Of a stretch of 18,240 nt of DNA, positions 8,519-15,922 are shown one piece after another; the stretch's first letter is position 1, and each line of letters begins with the position of its first letter. The notes beneath the pieces were generated by a model, which searched no databases, was not told where the DNA came from, and was given only the letters and a program-made list of their open reading frames with translations. The position numbers were made by a program, and so were the translations under genes. The DNA is from Alphaproteobacteria bacterium (lineage in GTDB: Bacteria > Pseudomonadota > Alphaproteobacteria > Sphingomonadales > Sphingomonadaceae). The stretch covers positions 1 through 18,240 of the forward strand of contig JAQGLD010000007.1 in NCBI GenBank assembly GCA_028293055.1, given 5' to 3'.

Positions 8519-9004
8519 CTAAAGCAAATAGGACAGACCCTCGATCGGCTGCTGGCGTTCGAGGAGCACCAGGCATTTCTCCAATATCTTCCACTCGCCT
8601 TCGACCCGGCGCACCTCGAGCTTCACCCGCCCTGGATGCTGCCGGATCTGGCCGAGCCCCTGCTGACGCCAGTCGCCGCTTCGCAGTTCGGTGAGCAGCA
8701 AATTGTAGTGGACCGTCGCGCTGTCCCCTGCTTCCTCGACCTCGACATTGGTGATGAAGTGGATCGTTTCCGAGCGCGGCTGCTGCGAGATCCGGTTCTG
8801 GCGCATCAATTGCTCGACCCGAATGGCGAGGCCGTGGACATCGTCGTAAATCACCGACGAAGTCGAGCGCGGATCGCTGCCCTCCTCGATCGGCAGCCAA
8901 TAATGACCGTCGGAATGGAAGAGAACGAGCCAGTCGTCCAGCTGCCAGCTGTCGAGCAGCCGCGCCTCGCGGTGGACCAGAGCGAGGAGTGAGTTCGCCA
9001 TCAT
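8519..9004 (-). CDS. Aromatic-ring-hydroxylating dioxygenase, beta (small) subunit
   Basis: A 161-residue small subunit of a two-subunit Rieske oxygenase, from the SnoaL-like cone-fold family. Recognisable features are the N-terminal LVHREARLLDSWQLDDWLVLF, then HYWLP, the LAIRVEQLMR helix region, and SETIHFITNVEVEE followed by LLLTELR strands. It matches BenB/XylY-type subunits in layout. It has no catalytic role of its own and stabilises the alpha3beta3 oxygenase. The start is the ATG at 9002-9004, overlapping the alpha-subunit stop in ATGA; a second ATG directly follows. GGAGG lies four bases upstream (seven from the second ATG). An upstream in-frame ATG at 9037 would add an unlikely Gly-rich tail. 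Tight coupling to the alpha gene fits equal production of both subunits. Confidence 0.92.
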   Translation of the reverse strand: MMANSLLALVHREARLLDSWQLDDWLVLFHSDGHYWLPIEEGSDPRSTSSVIYDDVHGLAIRVEQLMRQNRISQQPRSETIHFITNVEVEEAGDSATVHYNLLLTELRSGDWRQQGLGQIRQHPGRVKLEVRRVEGEWKILEKCLVLLERQQPIEGLSYLL

Positions 9005-10269
9005 GCCGCCTCCGCCGCGACCATGCGCTGCTGCCATGCGCGCCAGAAGGCGCGCTGCGGAGTCTCGTCGCTATGCGCGCCGATCCGCTCGCCCGAGGGC
9101 AGCACCTCTTCCTTGCCGAGGCCGCGGCTGAGCGTGATCCATTCGAGGCCCGGCGCGGAAATTGCGGTCTGGTTGGAGTTGAAGATCTCGATGTCGTCGA
9201 GATTGACCACCCCGGCCGATCCGACCCGCGCCTGGACGTCGGCGAGCCGCGCAGCGTTGATGGGCTCCTCCGCCTCGTCGATCAGCATCGGGTAGGAGTA
9301 GATTTCGGTGAGGTCGTGAGCGATCGGCTGGATCACCCGGATATTGTTGTCCATCAGGCAGACGTTCGGGAAGATCAGCAGGTGGCGATTATTCATGATC
9401 TCCCTCGCCACATCCTCGCCATTGCGCTCGACCAGGCTGGCCCGGTAGCGAAGCTTGACCTCCTCGGGGACATTGCCGGTTTCCAGCGCGGCGCCGGCAC
9501 CGAGCATTCCGTGGCCGTTGGGATAGCCGCATGTCTCCCCCTCCTTGCGCACGCCGGTGATTGCCCGGCTCTTGTCGGTGCCCGGGAAACGCTGCGGGAA
9601 CTGGCGGATCGTGCGGTAAGCCGACCCGTGGACCGAGTTCGCGTGATAGCCGTCGAGGACATTCTCCGCCTGGAACTTCCAGTTGCCGCGATAGAGATAG
9701 CGGTGCGGAGTCCCGGCGCGATAGCGGCCGCCGAGCGCGCGCCCGGCCCACAGCTCGAGATGGCGAGCTCCGGCGCCGAGATAGTCGGCGAAGCTGGGTA
9801 CATCGGCGCTGATCGAGCCGAAGACCAGGCCGTGATGATTGGCCAGCGCACCGATCCGGTGGAGCCTCTTGTCGTCCATCGGAAAGTCGTCCGGGTAACG
9901 GCTTCGGTCCGAGATTCCGATCAGCTCGCCCGAGGTCCGGAAGGTCCAGCTATGATAGGGGCAGACGAAGGCTTTGACGTTGCCGCGCTCGGAGCGGCAC
10001 AGGGTCGTGCCGCGATGCGGACAGGCATTGTAGAAGGCGTTGATCTCGCCATTGTCGTCGCGGGTGAGGATGATCGGCTGGCTGCCGATCCGGGTCGACT
10101 TGAAATCGCCGGGATTGGCGACCTCGCTCTCATGGCCGAGGAACACCCAGCCGCGCGAGAAGATCGCATCGAGTTCGCGCTGGAAAATTTCGGGGTCGCG
10201 ATAGGTGCGGGTCGCGACCCGGAACTCGCGGCTGCTCTCCTCGACGAGCGCTTCGGCGCCTGGCTGCAT
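9001..10269 (-). CDS. Rieske non-heme iron dioxygenase, alpha (large) subunit, benzoate/anthranilate type
   Basis: The catalytic subunit is 422 residues if started at the ATG at 10267-10269. The Rieske cluster motif is complete: Cys83-Pro-His85, 17 residues, then Cys103-Pro-Tyr-His106. The mononuclear iron site is seen in NVLDGYHANSVH, with bridging Asp206 and ligands His209 and His214; the third ligand is probably Asp359 in VVNLDDIE. The N-terminal third (IFSRGWVFLGHESEVANPGD) resembles BenA/XylX/AntA proteins that dihydroxylate aromatic carboxylates, by eye only. A TTG at 10338 could extend it by 23 residues but has no ribosome site. It overlaps the beta gene by four bases. No ferredoxin or reductase gene lies in the window, so electrons must come from components encoded elsewhere. 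Confidence 0.93.
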   Translation of the reverse strand: MQPGAEALVEESSREFRVATRTYRDPEIFQRELDAIFSRGWVFLGHESEVANPGDFKSTRIGSQPIILTRDDNGEINAFYNACPHRGTTLCRSERGNVKAFVCPYHSWTFRTSGELIGISDRSRYPDDFPMDDKRLHRIGALANHHGLVFGSISADVPSFADYLGAGARHLELWAGRALGGRYRAGTPHRYLYRGNWKFQAENVLDGYHANSVHGSAYRTIRQFPQRFPGTDKSRAITGVRKEGETCGYPNGHGMLGAGAALETGNVPEEVKLRYRASLVERNGEDVAREIMNNRHLLIFPNVCLMDNNIRVIQPIAHDLTEIYSYPMLIDEAEEPINAARLADVQARVGSAGVVNLDDIEIFNSNQTAISAPGLEWITLSRGLGKEEVLPSGERIGAHSDETPQRAFWRAWQQRMVAAEAA

Positions 10270-10363
10270 GCTGAATCCGCTCCCCTGTTTCGTTGGGCCA
10301 AGATTGCGCGCCGGACTGGCGCGGCACCAGCCCTGCAATCGGACTGACGGTGATAGAGTGGGG

Positions 10364-12010
10364 CTATGAGGCTGGTCCCGAGCCCTTCCCGTCCATGAAA
10401 GCCCGCAACCGCGTCGTCACCCCTTCCAACTCCGCGGCGCCGCAGATCGCGGCCACATAGCGGTCGGGCCGAAGGATGACGAAATCGACGCCCTTGTTGC
10501 GGGCGCCCCAGTCTCGAAAGGCACCCATCAGATCCTCGATAACGATCGAACCGGTCCGTTGCGCGTCGGCGATCGGCAAGCTGCGCGAGGGGCGGACGTG
10601 GACCAGGCTGGCGCCGATCCCCTCCCAATAGGCCCTGGCCTCGGCTGACAGATGGTGCGCGGGATCCTTCTTGTGGCCCAGGATCGCGAACCACGGCCCA
10701 ATCGCATCGTCGAGCCTGAGCTTGCGGCGATCGCTGGTCTCGACCATCGGCTGCATGAACATCCGGCCCACGGGATCGCCCCGGCCGCCGGCCCCCGCCA
10801 GCACGAAGCCGTCGTCATAGCGGGGCATCGGCTTGAACTTCATCTGCAAAATATAGTCGCGCACCGCTGGCAGGCGCTGGATCAGCCGGAACAATGTGTC
10901 GCGAGCGAATTCCGCGATGCGGCTGCCCGGGGCATAGAGACGGCCGAAGAGGGTCGCGACATTGACCATCTTGCGGGCATGATCGCGGCGTTCGACCTCG
11001 TAGCTGTCGAGCAGCTGCTCGCTCGCTTGGCCGCGGCACACCGCGGCGAGCTTCCAGCCGAGATTGGTCGCGTCGCGCAGCCCCGAGTTCATCCCCTGGC
11101 CGAAGAAAGGCGGCTGGAGATGAGCGCTGTCCCCGGCAAGGAAGACCCGCCCGACCCGGAAGCGATCGGCGATACGGCTATGGTGCATGTAGACCCGGGC
11201 GCGGAGCAGCCGCGCCTGGCGCGGGCCGGGCGGATAGAATTGCCCGATCATCGCCTCGAGCACTTCCGGCCGAAGCACTTCCTCGTCGCTCTCGTCGGGC
11301 GGGATCCGAAACTCGAAGCGGCGGTGGCGATAGGGCAAAGCAATCGACATGCGCGGCCGGTGGATGTCGGTGAACACCGCCGAATAAGGCGAATCGATCT
11401 CGTCATTCTCCATGTCGACGACGAGCCAGCGTGCGGCGTCGGTCTTGCCCTCGAGCTTTGCCCCGATCAGGCCGCGCACCGTCGAACGGCCGCCATCGGC
11501 ACCCACGACATAATCGGCGCGGACCAGGACCGTTCCGGCGGCTTCGGTGCGGATGGCCGCGGTCACCCCGGCTTCGTCCTGTGCGAGAGACTCGACGTCC
11601 CAGCCGGCGCGCACCGCCACGCACGAATAGCGCTCCAAGCCCTTGCGCAACGTCGTCTCGGTGAGCGGCTGGAGGAACATGTTGCGCCGCGACCAGCCGA
11701 ACGGCTGGTCCTGGGGATGGACGTGGGCGAAGCACCATCCCTTCGAGGTATGATAGCGCGCGGCGACGTTGCGGATCATGTCGTCGAGCAACGCTTCGGC
11801 AAGACCGACGGTCTGGAAAGAGCGCAAGGCTTCGTCGTCCATCCCGACCGCGCGCGGATAATCGAGTATGCCGGTCTCCCGATCGACGATCAGGGTGCGG
11901 ATCCCGTGCAATCCGAGGTGGTTGGCGATGGTGACTCCGCACGGGCCCATGCCGACGACCAGCACCTGGGGATGCGCTTCGTCCCCCTCGACAGGTACAG
12001 TCTCGGGCAC
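10364..12010 (-). CDS. FAD-dependent aromatic monooxygenase, PheA/TfdB/MhpA type
   Basis: A 548-residue class A flavoprotein hydroxylase. The dinucleotide-binding motif GMGPCG is at residues 20-25. The Asp-Gly motif is at 172-173 (VVGADGGRSTVRG). The FAD ribityl-binding GD motif is at 293-294 (VFLAGDSAHLQPPFFGQGMNS). The segment DYPRAVGMDDEALRSFQTVGL near residue 50 is typical of 3-(3-hydroxyphenyl)propionate hydroxylase (MhpA) relatives, and the C-terminal thioredoxin-like domain of the family is present. Such enzymes add an OH ortho to a phenolic OH using NAD(P)H and O2. The start is GTG at 12008-12010, with GAGG seven bases upstream. It leads the five-gene minus-strand run and has a plausible promoter in the divergent region. 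The exact phenolic substrate cannot be read from sequence, and MhpA activity should not be assumed. Confidence 0.9.
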   Translation of the reverse strand: MPETVPVEGDEAHPQVLVVGMGPCGVTIANHLGLHGIRTLIVDRETGILDYPRAVGMDDEALRSFQTVGLAEALLDDMIRNVAARYHTSKGWCFAHVHPQDQPFGWSRRNMFLQPLTETTLRKGLERYSCVAVRAGWDVESLAQDEAGVTAAIRTEAAGTVLVRADYVVGADGGRSTVRGLIGAKLEGKTDAARWLVVDMENDEIDSPYSAVFTDIHRPRMSIALPYRHRRFEFRIPPDESDEEVLRPEVLEAMIGQFYPPGPRQARLLRARVYMHHSRIADRFRVGRVFLAGDSAHLQPPFFGQGMNSGLRDATNLGWKLAAVCRGQASEQLLDSYEVERRDHARKMVNVATLFGRLYAPGSRIAEFARDTLFRLIQRLPAVRDYILQMKFKPMPRYDDGFVLAGAGGRGDPVGRMFMQPMVETSDRRKLRLDDAIGPWFAILGHKKDPAHHLSAEARAYWEGIGASLVHVRPSRSLPIADAQRTGSIVIEDLMGAFRDWGARNKGVDFVILRPDRYVAAICGAAELEGVTTRLRAFMDGKGSGPAS

Positions 12011-12051
12011 TGGATTCCCTCTCGCCGGCTTGCTTCTTCGAACTGCGCTCG

Positions 12052-12080
12052 TTTATGTGATGAGCAAGTCAATCTCACAA
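12052..12080 (-). promoter_or_regulatory. Candidate promoter of the minus-strand oxygenase operon
   Basis: On the minus strand TTGTGA (12075-12080) and CATAAA (12052-12057) are separated by exactly 17 bases, each matching four of six positions of the sigma70 hexamers. The predicted transcript would start near 12045, about 35 bases before the GTG start of the monooxygenase. No equally good promoter for the plus-strand GMC gene was seen in the same 100-base region. Confidence 0.4.
12056..12079. repeat. Inverted repeat TGTGA-N14-TCACA in the divergent region
   Basis: TGTGA at 12056-12060 and TCACA at 12075-12079 form a short palindrome that covers the spacer and edges of the candidate minus-strand promoter. 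It is suitably placed for an operator that controls both divergent operons. Five-base arms can arise by chance, so the call is tentative. Confidence 0.3.
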
Positions 12081-12110
12081 GCCGTAATCGAAATGAGGAT
12101 CGCGGGCGCC

Positions 12111-13700
12111 ATGACGAGCTATGATTATGTCGTCATTGGCGCCGGCTCGGCGGGCTGCGTGGTGGCGAACCGGCTGGTCAATGCGGGCAAGAGCGTGCTG
12201 CTGCTCGAAGCCGGTCCGGCCGATCGCGACTTCTTCATCAAGATCCCCGGCGGCATCCAGAAGATAGATAAGAAGCTCGCGTGGAATTTCTGGACCGAGC
12301 CCGAGGCGGGCGTGTCCGGCCGCCGTGTTTTCATGCGCCAGGGCAAGCTGCTCGGCGGCGGCTCGTCGATCAACGGCATGGTGTACGTAAGGGGCCAGGC
12401 GCGCGACTATGACGATTGGGCAGCCGAAGGGTGCACCGGATGGGGCTGGGACGAAGTGCTCCCGGTCTACAAGAGGCTCGAAGCCAACCAGAAGTTCGCC
12501 GATCCCTTCCACGGCACCGATGGGCCGCTCAAGGTCGGGGATGCCGGCTATCATCATCCACTGAGCTACGCCTTCGTCCGCGCGGCGCAGGAAGCCGGAA
12601 TACCTTATAACGAGGATTTCAACGGTGCCCGCCAGGACGGAGTCGGATTCTACCAGATCACCGCTGCGGACGGCCTGCGCCAGTCGGCGGTCGTCGCCTT
12701 CCTGGCGCCCATCCGCGGCAATAGGCTGCTCACCCTGCGCACTGAAGCGAGCGTCGAAGCCATCACCACCGAGAATGGTGCGGCCTCCGGAGTGTCCTAC
12801 CGCACCTCCGACAATGTTCTTCACCGCGCCTTGGTCCGCGAGGAGGTCATTCTTTGCGCCGGTGCTTTCGGCTCGCCGAAATTGCTCCAGCTTTCGGGCA
12901 TCGGCCCGGGCGGCTTGCTCGCCGAGCATGCTATCCGCCCAGTGCGCGAACTGGCGGGAGTCGGGGAGAATCTGCAGGACCATTTCCAGGCGGGAGTCTA
13001 CGGCCGCACGCGCGAACCGAGCAGCCTTTTCGGCCATGACAAGGGGCTTCGCGCGGTCCGCCACGGGCTGCAATGGCTGCTGTTCCGATCGGGCCTGCTA
13101 ACCTCGAACGTGGTGGAATCGGGCGGCTTCGTCGACACCGATGGATCGGGCCGCCCCGACATCCAGTTCACCGTCGTCGCGGCGTTGACCGGCGATGCCG
13201 ACCGGCCCCCTCTGCCCGGTCACGGCCTCTCGATCAGTCCGTGCAACCTGCGCCCTCGTGCCCGCGGCCATGTCCGGATCCGGAGTGCCCGACCCGACGA
13301 CGCGCCGAGCGTCTGGGCCAATGCGCTGGGCGATCCCGCGGATATGGACACCCTCGTGCGCGGGGTGGAGCTGGCCCGGCGGATCCTGCATTCGCCCTCG
13401 CTCGCCCGGCTGATCGAGTGCGAGCTTGCCCCCGGCACCGGTCCCGGGCCGGTCGACCGCGAGACGATCGAGACGCATGTCCGGCGAGTGCTGAAGACGG
13501 TCTATCATCCGGGCGGCACATGCAGGATGGGAAATGACGAACGCGCGGTGGTCGATCCGCGGCTGCAAGTCCACGGCGTACCGCGGCTTCGGGTCGCCGA
13601 CGCCTCGATCATGCCCAATCTGGTCAGCGGCAACACCAATGCGCCCGCGATCATGATCGGCGAGCGCTGCGCGGACTTCCTGCTCGGAGAGACACGATGA
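12111..13700 (+). CDS. GMC-family FAD-dependent alcohol oxidoreductase (choline dehydrogenase-like)
   Basis: A 529-residue glucose-methanol-choline oxidoreductase oxidising an alcohol to an aldehyde. The N-terminal FAD motif GAGSAG is at 10-15 after YDYVVI, with Glu33 at the end of beta 2. The GMC signature region RQGKLLGGGSSINGMVYVRG follows. The C-terminal active-site His466 (VYHPGGTCRMG) and Asn510 (SGNTNAPAIMIGE) are conserved. The ATG at 12111 gives the standard MTSYDYVV start; in-frame ATGs at 12093 and 12060 lack better ribosome sites, so the start is moderately uncertain. It opens the plus-strand operon, is divergent from the monooxygenase, and overlaps the aldehyde dehydrogenase start by four bases. 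The GMC-ALDH pairing implies alcohol to acid conversion; polyethylene glycol-type or benzylic alcohols are both possible for sphingomonads. Confidence 0.92.
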   Translation: MTSYDYVVIGAGSAGCVVANRLVNAGKSVLLLEAGPADRDFFIKIPGGIQKIDKKLAWNFWTEPEAGVSGRRVFMRQGKLLGGGSSINGMVYVRGQARDYDDWAAEGCTGWGWDEVLPVYKRLEANQKFADPFHGTDGPLKVGDAGYHHPLSYAFVRAAQEAGIPYNEDFNGARQDGVGFYQITAADGLRQSAVVAFLAPIRGNRLLTLRTEASVEAITTENGAASGVSYRTSDNVLHRALVREEVILCAGAFGSPKLLQLSGIGPGGLLAEHAIRPVRELAGVGENLQDHFQAGVYGRTREPSSLFGHDKGLRAVRHGLQWLLFRSGLLTSNVVESGGFVDTDGSGRPDIQFTVVAALTGDADRPPLPGHGLSISPCNLRPRARGHVRIRSARPDDAPSVWANALGDPADMDTLVRGVELARRILHSPSLARLIECELAPGTGPGPVDRETIETHVRRVLKTVYHPGGTCRMGNDERAVVDPRLQVHGVPRLRVADASIMPNLVSGNTNAPAIMIGERCADFLLGETR

Positions 13701-15175
13701 TCACGCTCGAACGCGCCCCTGCCTTGTTCATCCACGGCGCCTGGACCGCGGCTGGCGGAGGTACTGAGGCGGTGATCAATCCCGCGACCGAGCAAGTGAT
13801 CGGCCACGCCGCGATCGCGGGCCCGGCGGATGTCGAGGCGGCGGTCGCCTCGGCGCGCCACGCCTTCGACAAGGGCCCCTGGCCACGGATGAATGCGGAG
13901 GAGCGCGCCTCCATTCTGTCTGCCATGCTGGAAATCTTCGAGCGTCGCGGCGACGAGATCCGCGCGCTGATCACCGCCGAGGCCGGATCGGTCCAGCCGA
14001 TGACCCGGACGATGCAGTTCGCAACCGGCATCGACCATGCCCGTTATTATATCGAGCTGGCCCGACGGCCGGCGATTACCCCGCTGCCGGTCGAGCTGGT
14101 CGACACGCCAGACGGGCGCAGGATGCTCGGCGCCGGGGTCAAGGTCCGCGAGCCGGTCGGAGTCTGCCTCGCGATCACCCCCTTCAATGTTCCCTTCATG
14201 CTCAACGTGACCAAATGTTTCGCGGCGCTCGCCACCGGCAATGCCGTGATCCTCAAGCCTTCGCCGCTGACTCCCTTCGAGGCGTTCGTCGTGGCCGAAG
14301 CGGCGGAGGAAGCCGGCCTCCCCCCGGGCATCCTCAATGTCGTCAATGGCGGGATCGAGACGGGCGAGGCCCTGACCCGCGATCCGCGCATCGACCTCGT
14401 CACCTTCACCGGCTCGGACCGGGTCGGTGCCGCGATTCAGGCGCAAGCCGCACCAACGCTCAAGCGCTGCGTGCTCGAACTCGGGGGCAAGTCCGCACTG
14501 ATCGTCCGAGCGGACGGCGACCTCAAGGCCGCCGCCACCTCGGCGCTGGCGAGCCTGACCCTCCATGCCGGCCAGGCCTGCGCCGCCTTCACCCGGCTCC
14601 TCGTCCACGAAAGCGTGCGGGCCGAATTCGTATCGATGCTGACCGCCATGTTTCGCGCCGTCTCGATCGGCGATCCGGCCGATCCGAAGTCGCGGATGGG
14701 GCCGCTGATCCGCGGCGCGCAGCGCGACCGGGTCGAATCCATGGTCGATCGGGCTGTGCGCGATGGAGTGAAGCTCGTCACCGGCGGGCGCCGTCCGACC
14801 GGGCTGAGCCGCGGATTCTATTACGAGCCGACATTGTTCGACGGAGTCGACAACCAGTCGCCGATCGCGCGCGAGGAGATATTCGGGCCGGTCGGCGTGG
14901 TGATCGGGTTCGAGAGCGACGAACAGGCGATCGACATTGCCAATGACAGCGACTTCGGACTGTCGGGCGGAATCTATTCGGCCGATGTCGGGCGCGCCTT
15001 CGAGATGGCGCTGCAGTTGAGGACGGGCAAGGTGCAGCTCAACGGCGGCTCGGGCAAGATGAGCTCGCACCAGCCCTTCGGCGGGATCAAGCGGTCGGGC
15101 TACGGCCGGGAGCTCGGCGAGGAAGGCCTGCAAGAATTCACCTACGTCAAGTCGATCGCCTTCCACGGCGGCTGA
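13697..15175 (+). CDS. NAD(P)-dependent aldehyde dehydrogenase
   Basis: A 492-residue aldehyde dehydrogenase with a complete active site: Asn164 (ITPFN), Lys187 (LKPSP), the FTGS turn at 237-240, Glu261 (LELGGKS) and nucleophile Cys295 (AGQAC), plus EEIFGP in the C-terminal half. It oxidises an aldehyde to the carboxylate in the cytoplasm. Its ATG overlaps the GMC stop codon (ATGA) and has GGAGAG six bases upstream, so the two genes are almost certainly co-translated. The aldehyde product of the GMC enzyme is the obvious substrate, which limits the release of a toxic intermediate. The SDR gene follows after 21 bases. Confidence 0.95.
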   Translation: MITLERAPALFIHGAWTAAGGGTEAVINPATEQVIGHAAIAGPADVEAAVASARHAFDKGPWPRMNAEERASILSAMLEIFERRGDEIRALITAEAGSVQPMTRTMQFATGIDHARYYIELARRPAITPLPVELVDTPDGRRMLGAGVKVREPVGVCLAITPFNVPFMLNVTKCFAALATGNAVILKPSPLTPFEAFVVAEAAEEAGLPPGILNVVNGGIETGEALTRDPRIDLVTFTGSDRVGAAIQAQAAPTLKRCVLELGGKSALIVRADGDLKAAATSALASLTLHAGQACAAFTRLLVHESVRAEFVSMLTAMFRAVSIGDPADPKSRMGPLIRGAQRDRVESMVDRAVRDGVKLVTGGRRPTGLSRGFYYEPTLFDGVDNQSPIAREEIFGPVGVVIGFESDEQAIDIANDSDFGLSGGIYSADVGRAFEMALQLRTGKVQLNGGSGKMSSHQPFGGIKRSGYGRELGEEGLQEFTYVKSIAFHGG

Positions 15176-15196
15176 CTCAGAATCAAGGAGACGGAC

Positions 15197-15922
15197 ATGA
15201 GCGTTCTCGAAGGCAAGGTGGTGGTCATCACCGGCGCATCGGCGGGCATCGGCGCGGCAATCGCACGCGACCTTGCTCCACTGGGCGTGAAGCTGGTGCT
15301 CAACGCGCGCCGGACCGGACAGCTGGATGCGCTCGCCGCCGAGCTAGGCAGCGAGGTCGAGATCGTGTCGGGCGATATCGCTGAAGCCGCGGTCGGGCAG
15401 ACGCTGCTCGACTCCACCCTCGCCCGCTTCGGCCGAGCCGATGTGCTGATCAACAATGCCGGGATCTTCCGCAACGGACCTGTCGACGATGTCGACCTCG
15501 ATGCGCTCGAGACGATGATCGCGCTCAACTTCACCGCGGCGGTGCGCAATGCCTATCTGTTCGCGCGCGAAATGAAGCGTGCGGGATCCGGCCATATCGT
15601 CAACATTTCCAGCATCAGCGCCAATCTCACGACGCCCGGATGCGGAGTCTATAGTGGCACCAAGCGCGCGCTCGAGGGATTCAGCGAGTGTCTTCGGATC
15701 GAGTTGGCCGACACCGGCGTGCGGGTGGGAGTGATCTCGCCTGGCACGACCGCGACCGAGGTGTTCAACCACATCCCCGCCGACAAGAGGCCCAGCGCCG
15801 CGGCGCCGATCCAGCGGCTCGAGGCCGAGGATATCGCGGCCGGAGTGCGCTATCTGCTCGAGCAGCCGCCGCGGGTGAATGTGCCGCACCTTCGCATCTA
15901 TTCGAGCGAGCAGCGCCATTAG
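15197..15922 (+). CDS. SDR-family NAD(P)-dependent oxidoreductase
   Basis: A classical short-chain dehydrogenase of 241 residues. The cofactor motif TGASAGIG is at 12-19, NNAG at 87-90, Asn111, the catalytic Ser139 (NISSIS), Tyr152 and Lys156 (YSGTK), so the full Asn-Ser-Tyr-Lys tetrad is present. The ATG has AAGGAG six bases upstream. In this cluster it could dehydrogenate the cis-diol made by the Rieske enzyme or another hydroxyl intermediate. The distance from BenD-type diol dehydrogenases cannot be judged by eye. The last 44 bases overlap the next reading frame, which keeps the pair coupled. Confidence 0.93.
   Translation: MSVLEGKVVVITGASAGIGAAIARDLAPLGVKLVLNARRTGQLDALAAELGSEVEIVSGDIAEAAVGQTLLDSTLARFGRADVLINNAGIFRNGPVDDVDLDALETMIALNFTAAVRNAYLFAREMKRAGSGHIVNISSISANLTTPGCGVYSGTKRALEGFSECLRIELADTGVRVGVISPGTTATEVFNHIPADKRPSAAAPIQRLEAEDIAAGVRYLLEQPPRVNVPHLRIYSSEQRH

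Noticed and set aside
9005..9037. Earlier in-frame ATG (9037) for the Rieske beta subunit
   Set aside because: It would add a His/Gly-rich 11-residue tail and a larger overlap with alpha. The ATGA overlap start at 9004 has GGAGG upstream and fits the family length.
12056..12079. CRP-type binding site in the divergent region
   Set aside because: The TGTGA and TCACA half-sites are 14 bases apart rather than 6, so this is not a CRP site; it is kept only as a generic palindrome.
7520..12124. Long plus-strand open frames opposite the Zn-ADH, Rieske and flavin monooxygenase genes (7520-8992, 8989-10347, 10652-12124)
   Set aside because: They lie wholly opposite well-supported enzymes, have low-complexity charged translations and no family motifs.
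13505..15166. Long open frame (over 550 codons) on the minus strand opposite the GMC 3' end and the ALDH gene
   Set aside because: The opposite strand encodes a complete ALDH with all active-site residues. The antisense translation is Arg/Asp/Gly-rich with no recognisable domain, the usual shadow of GC-rich codon use.
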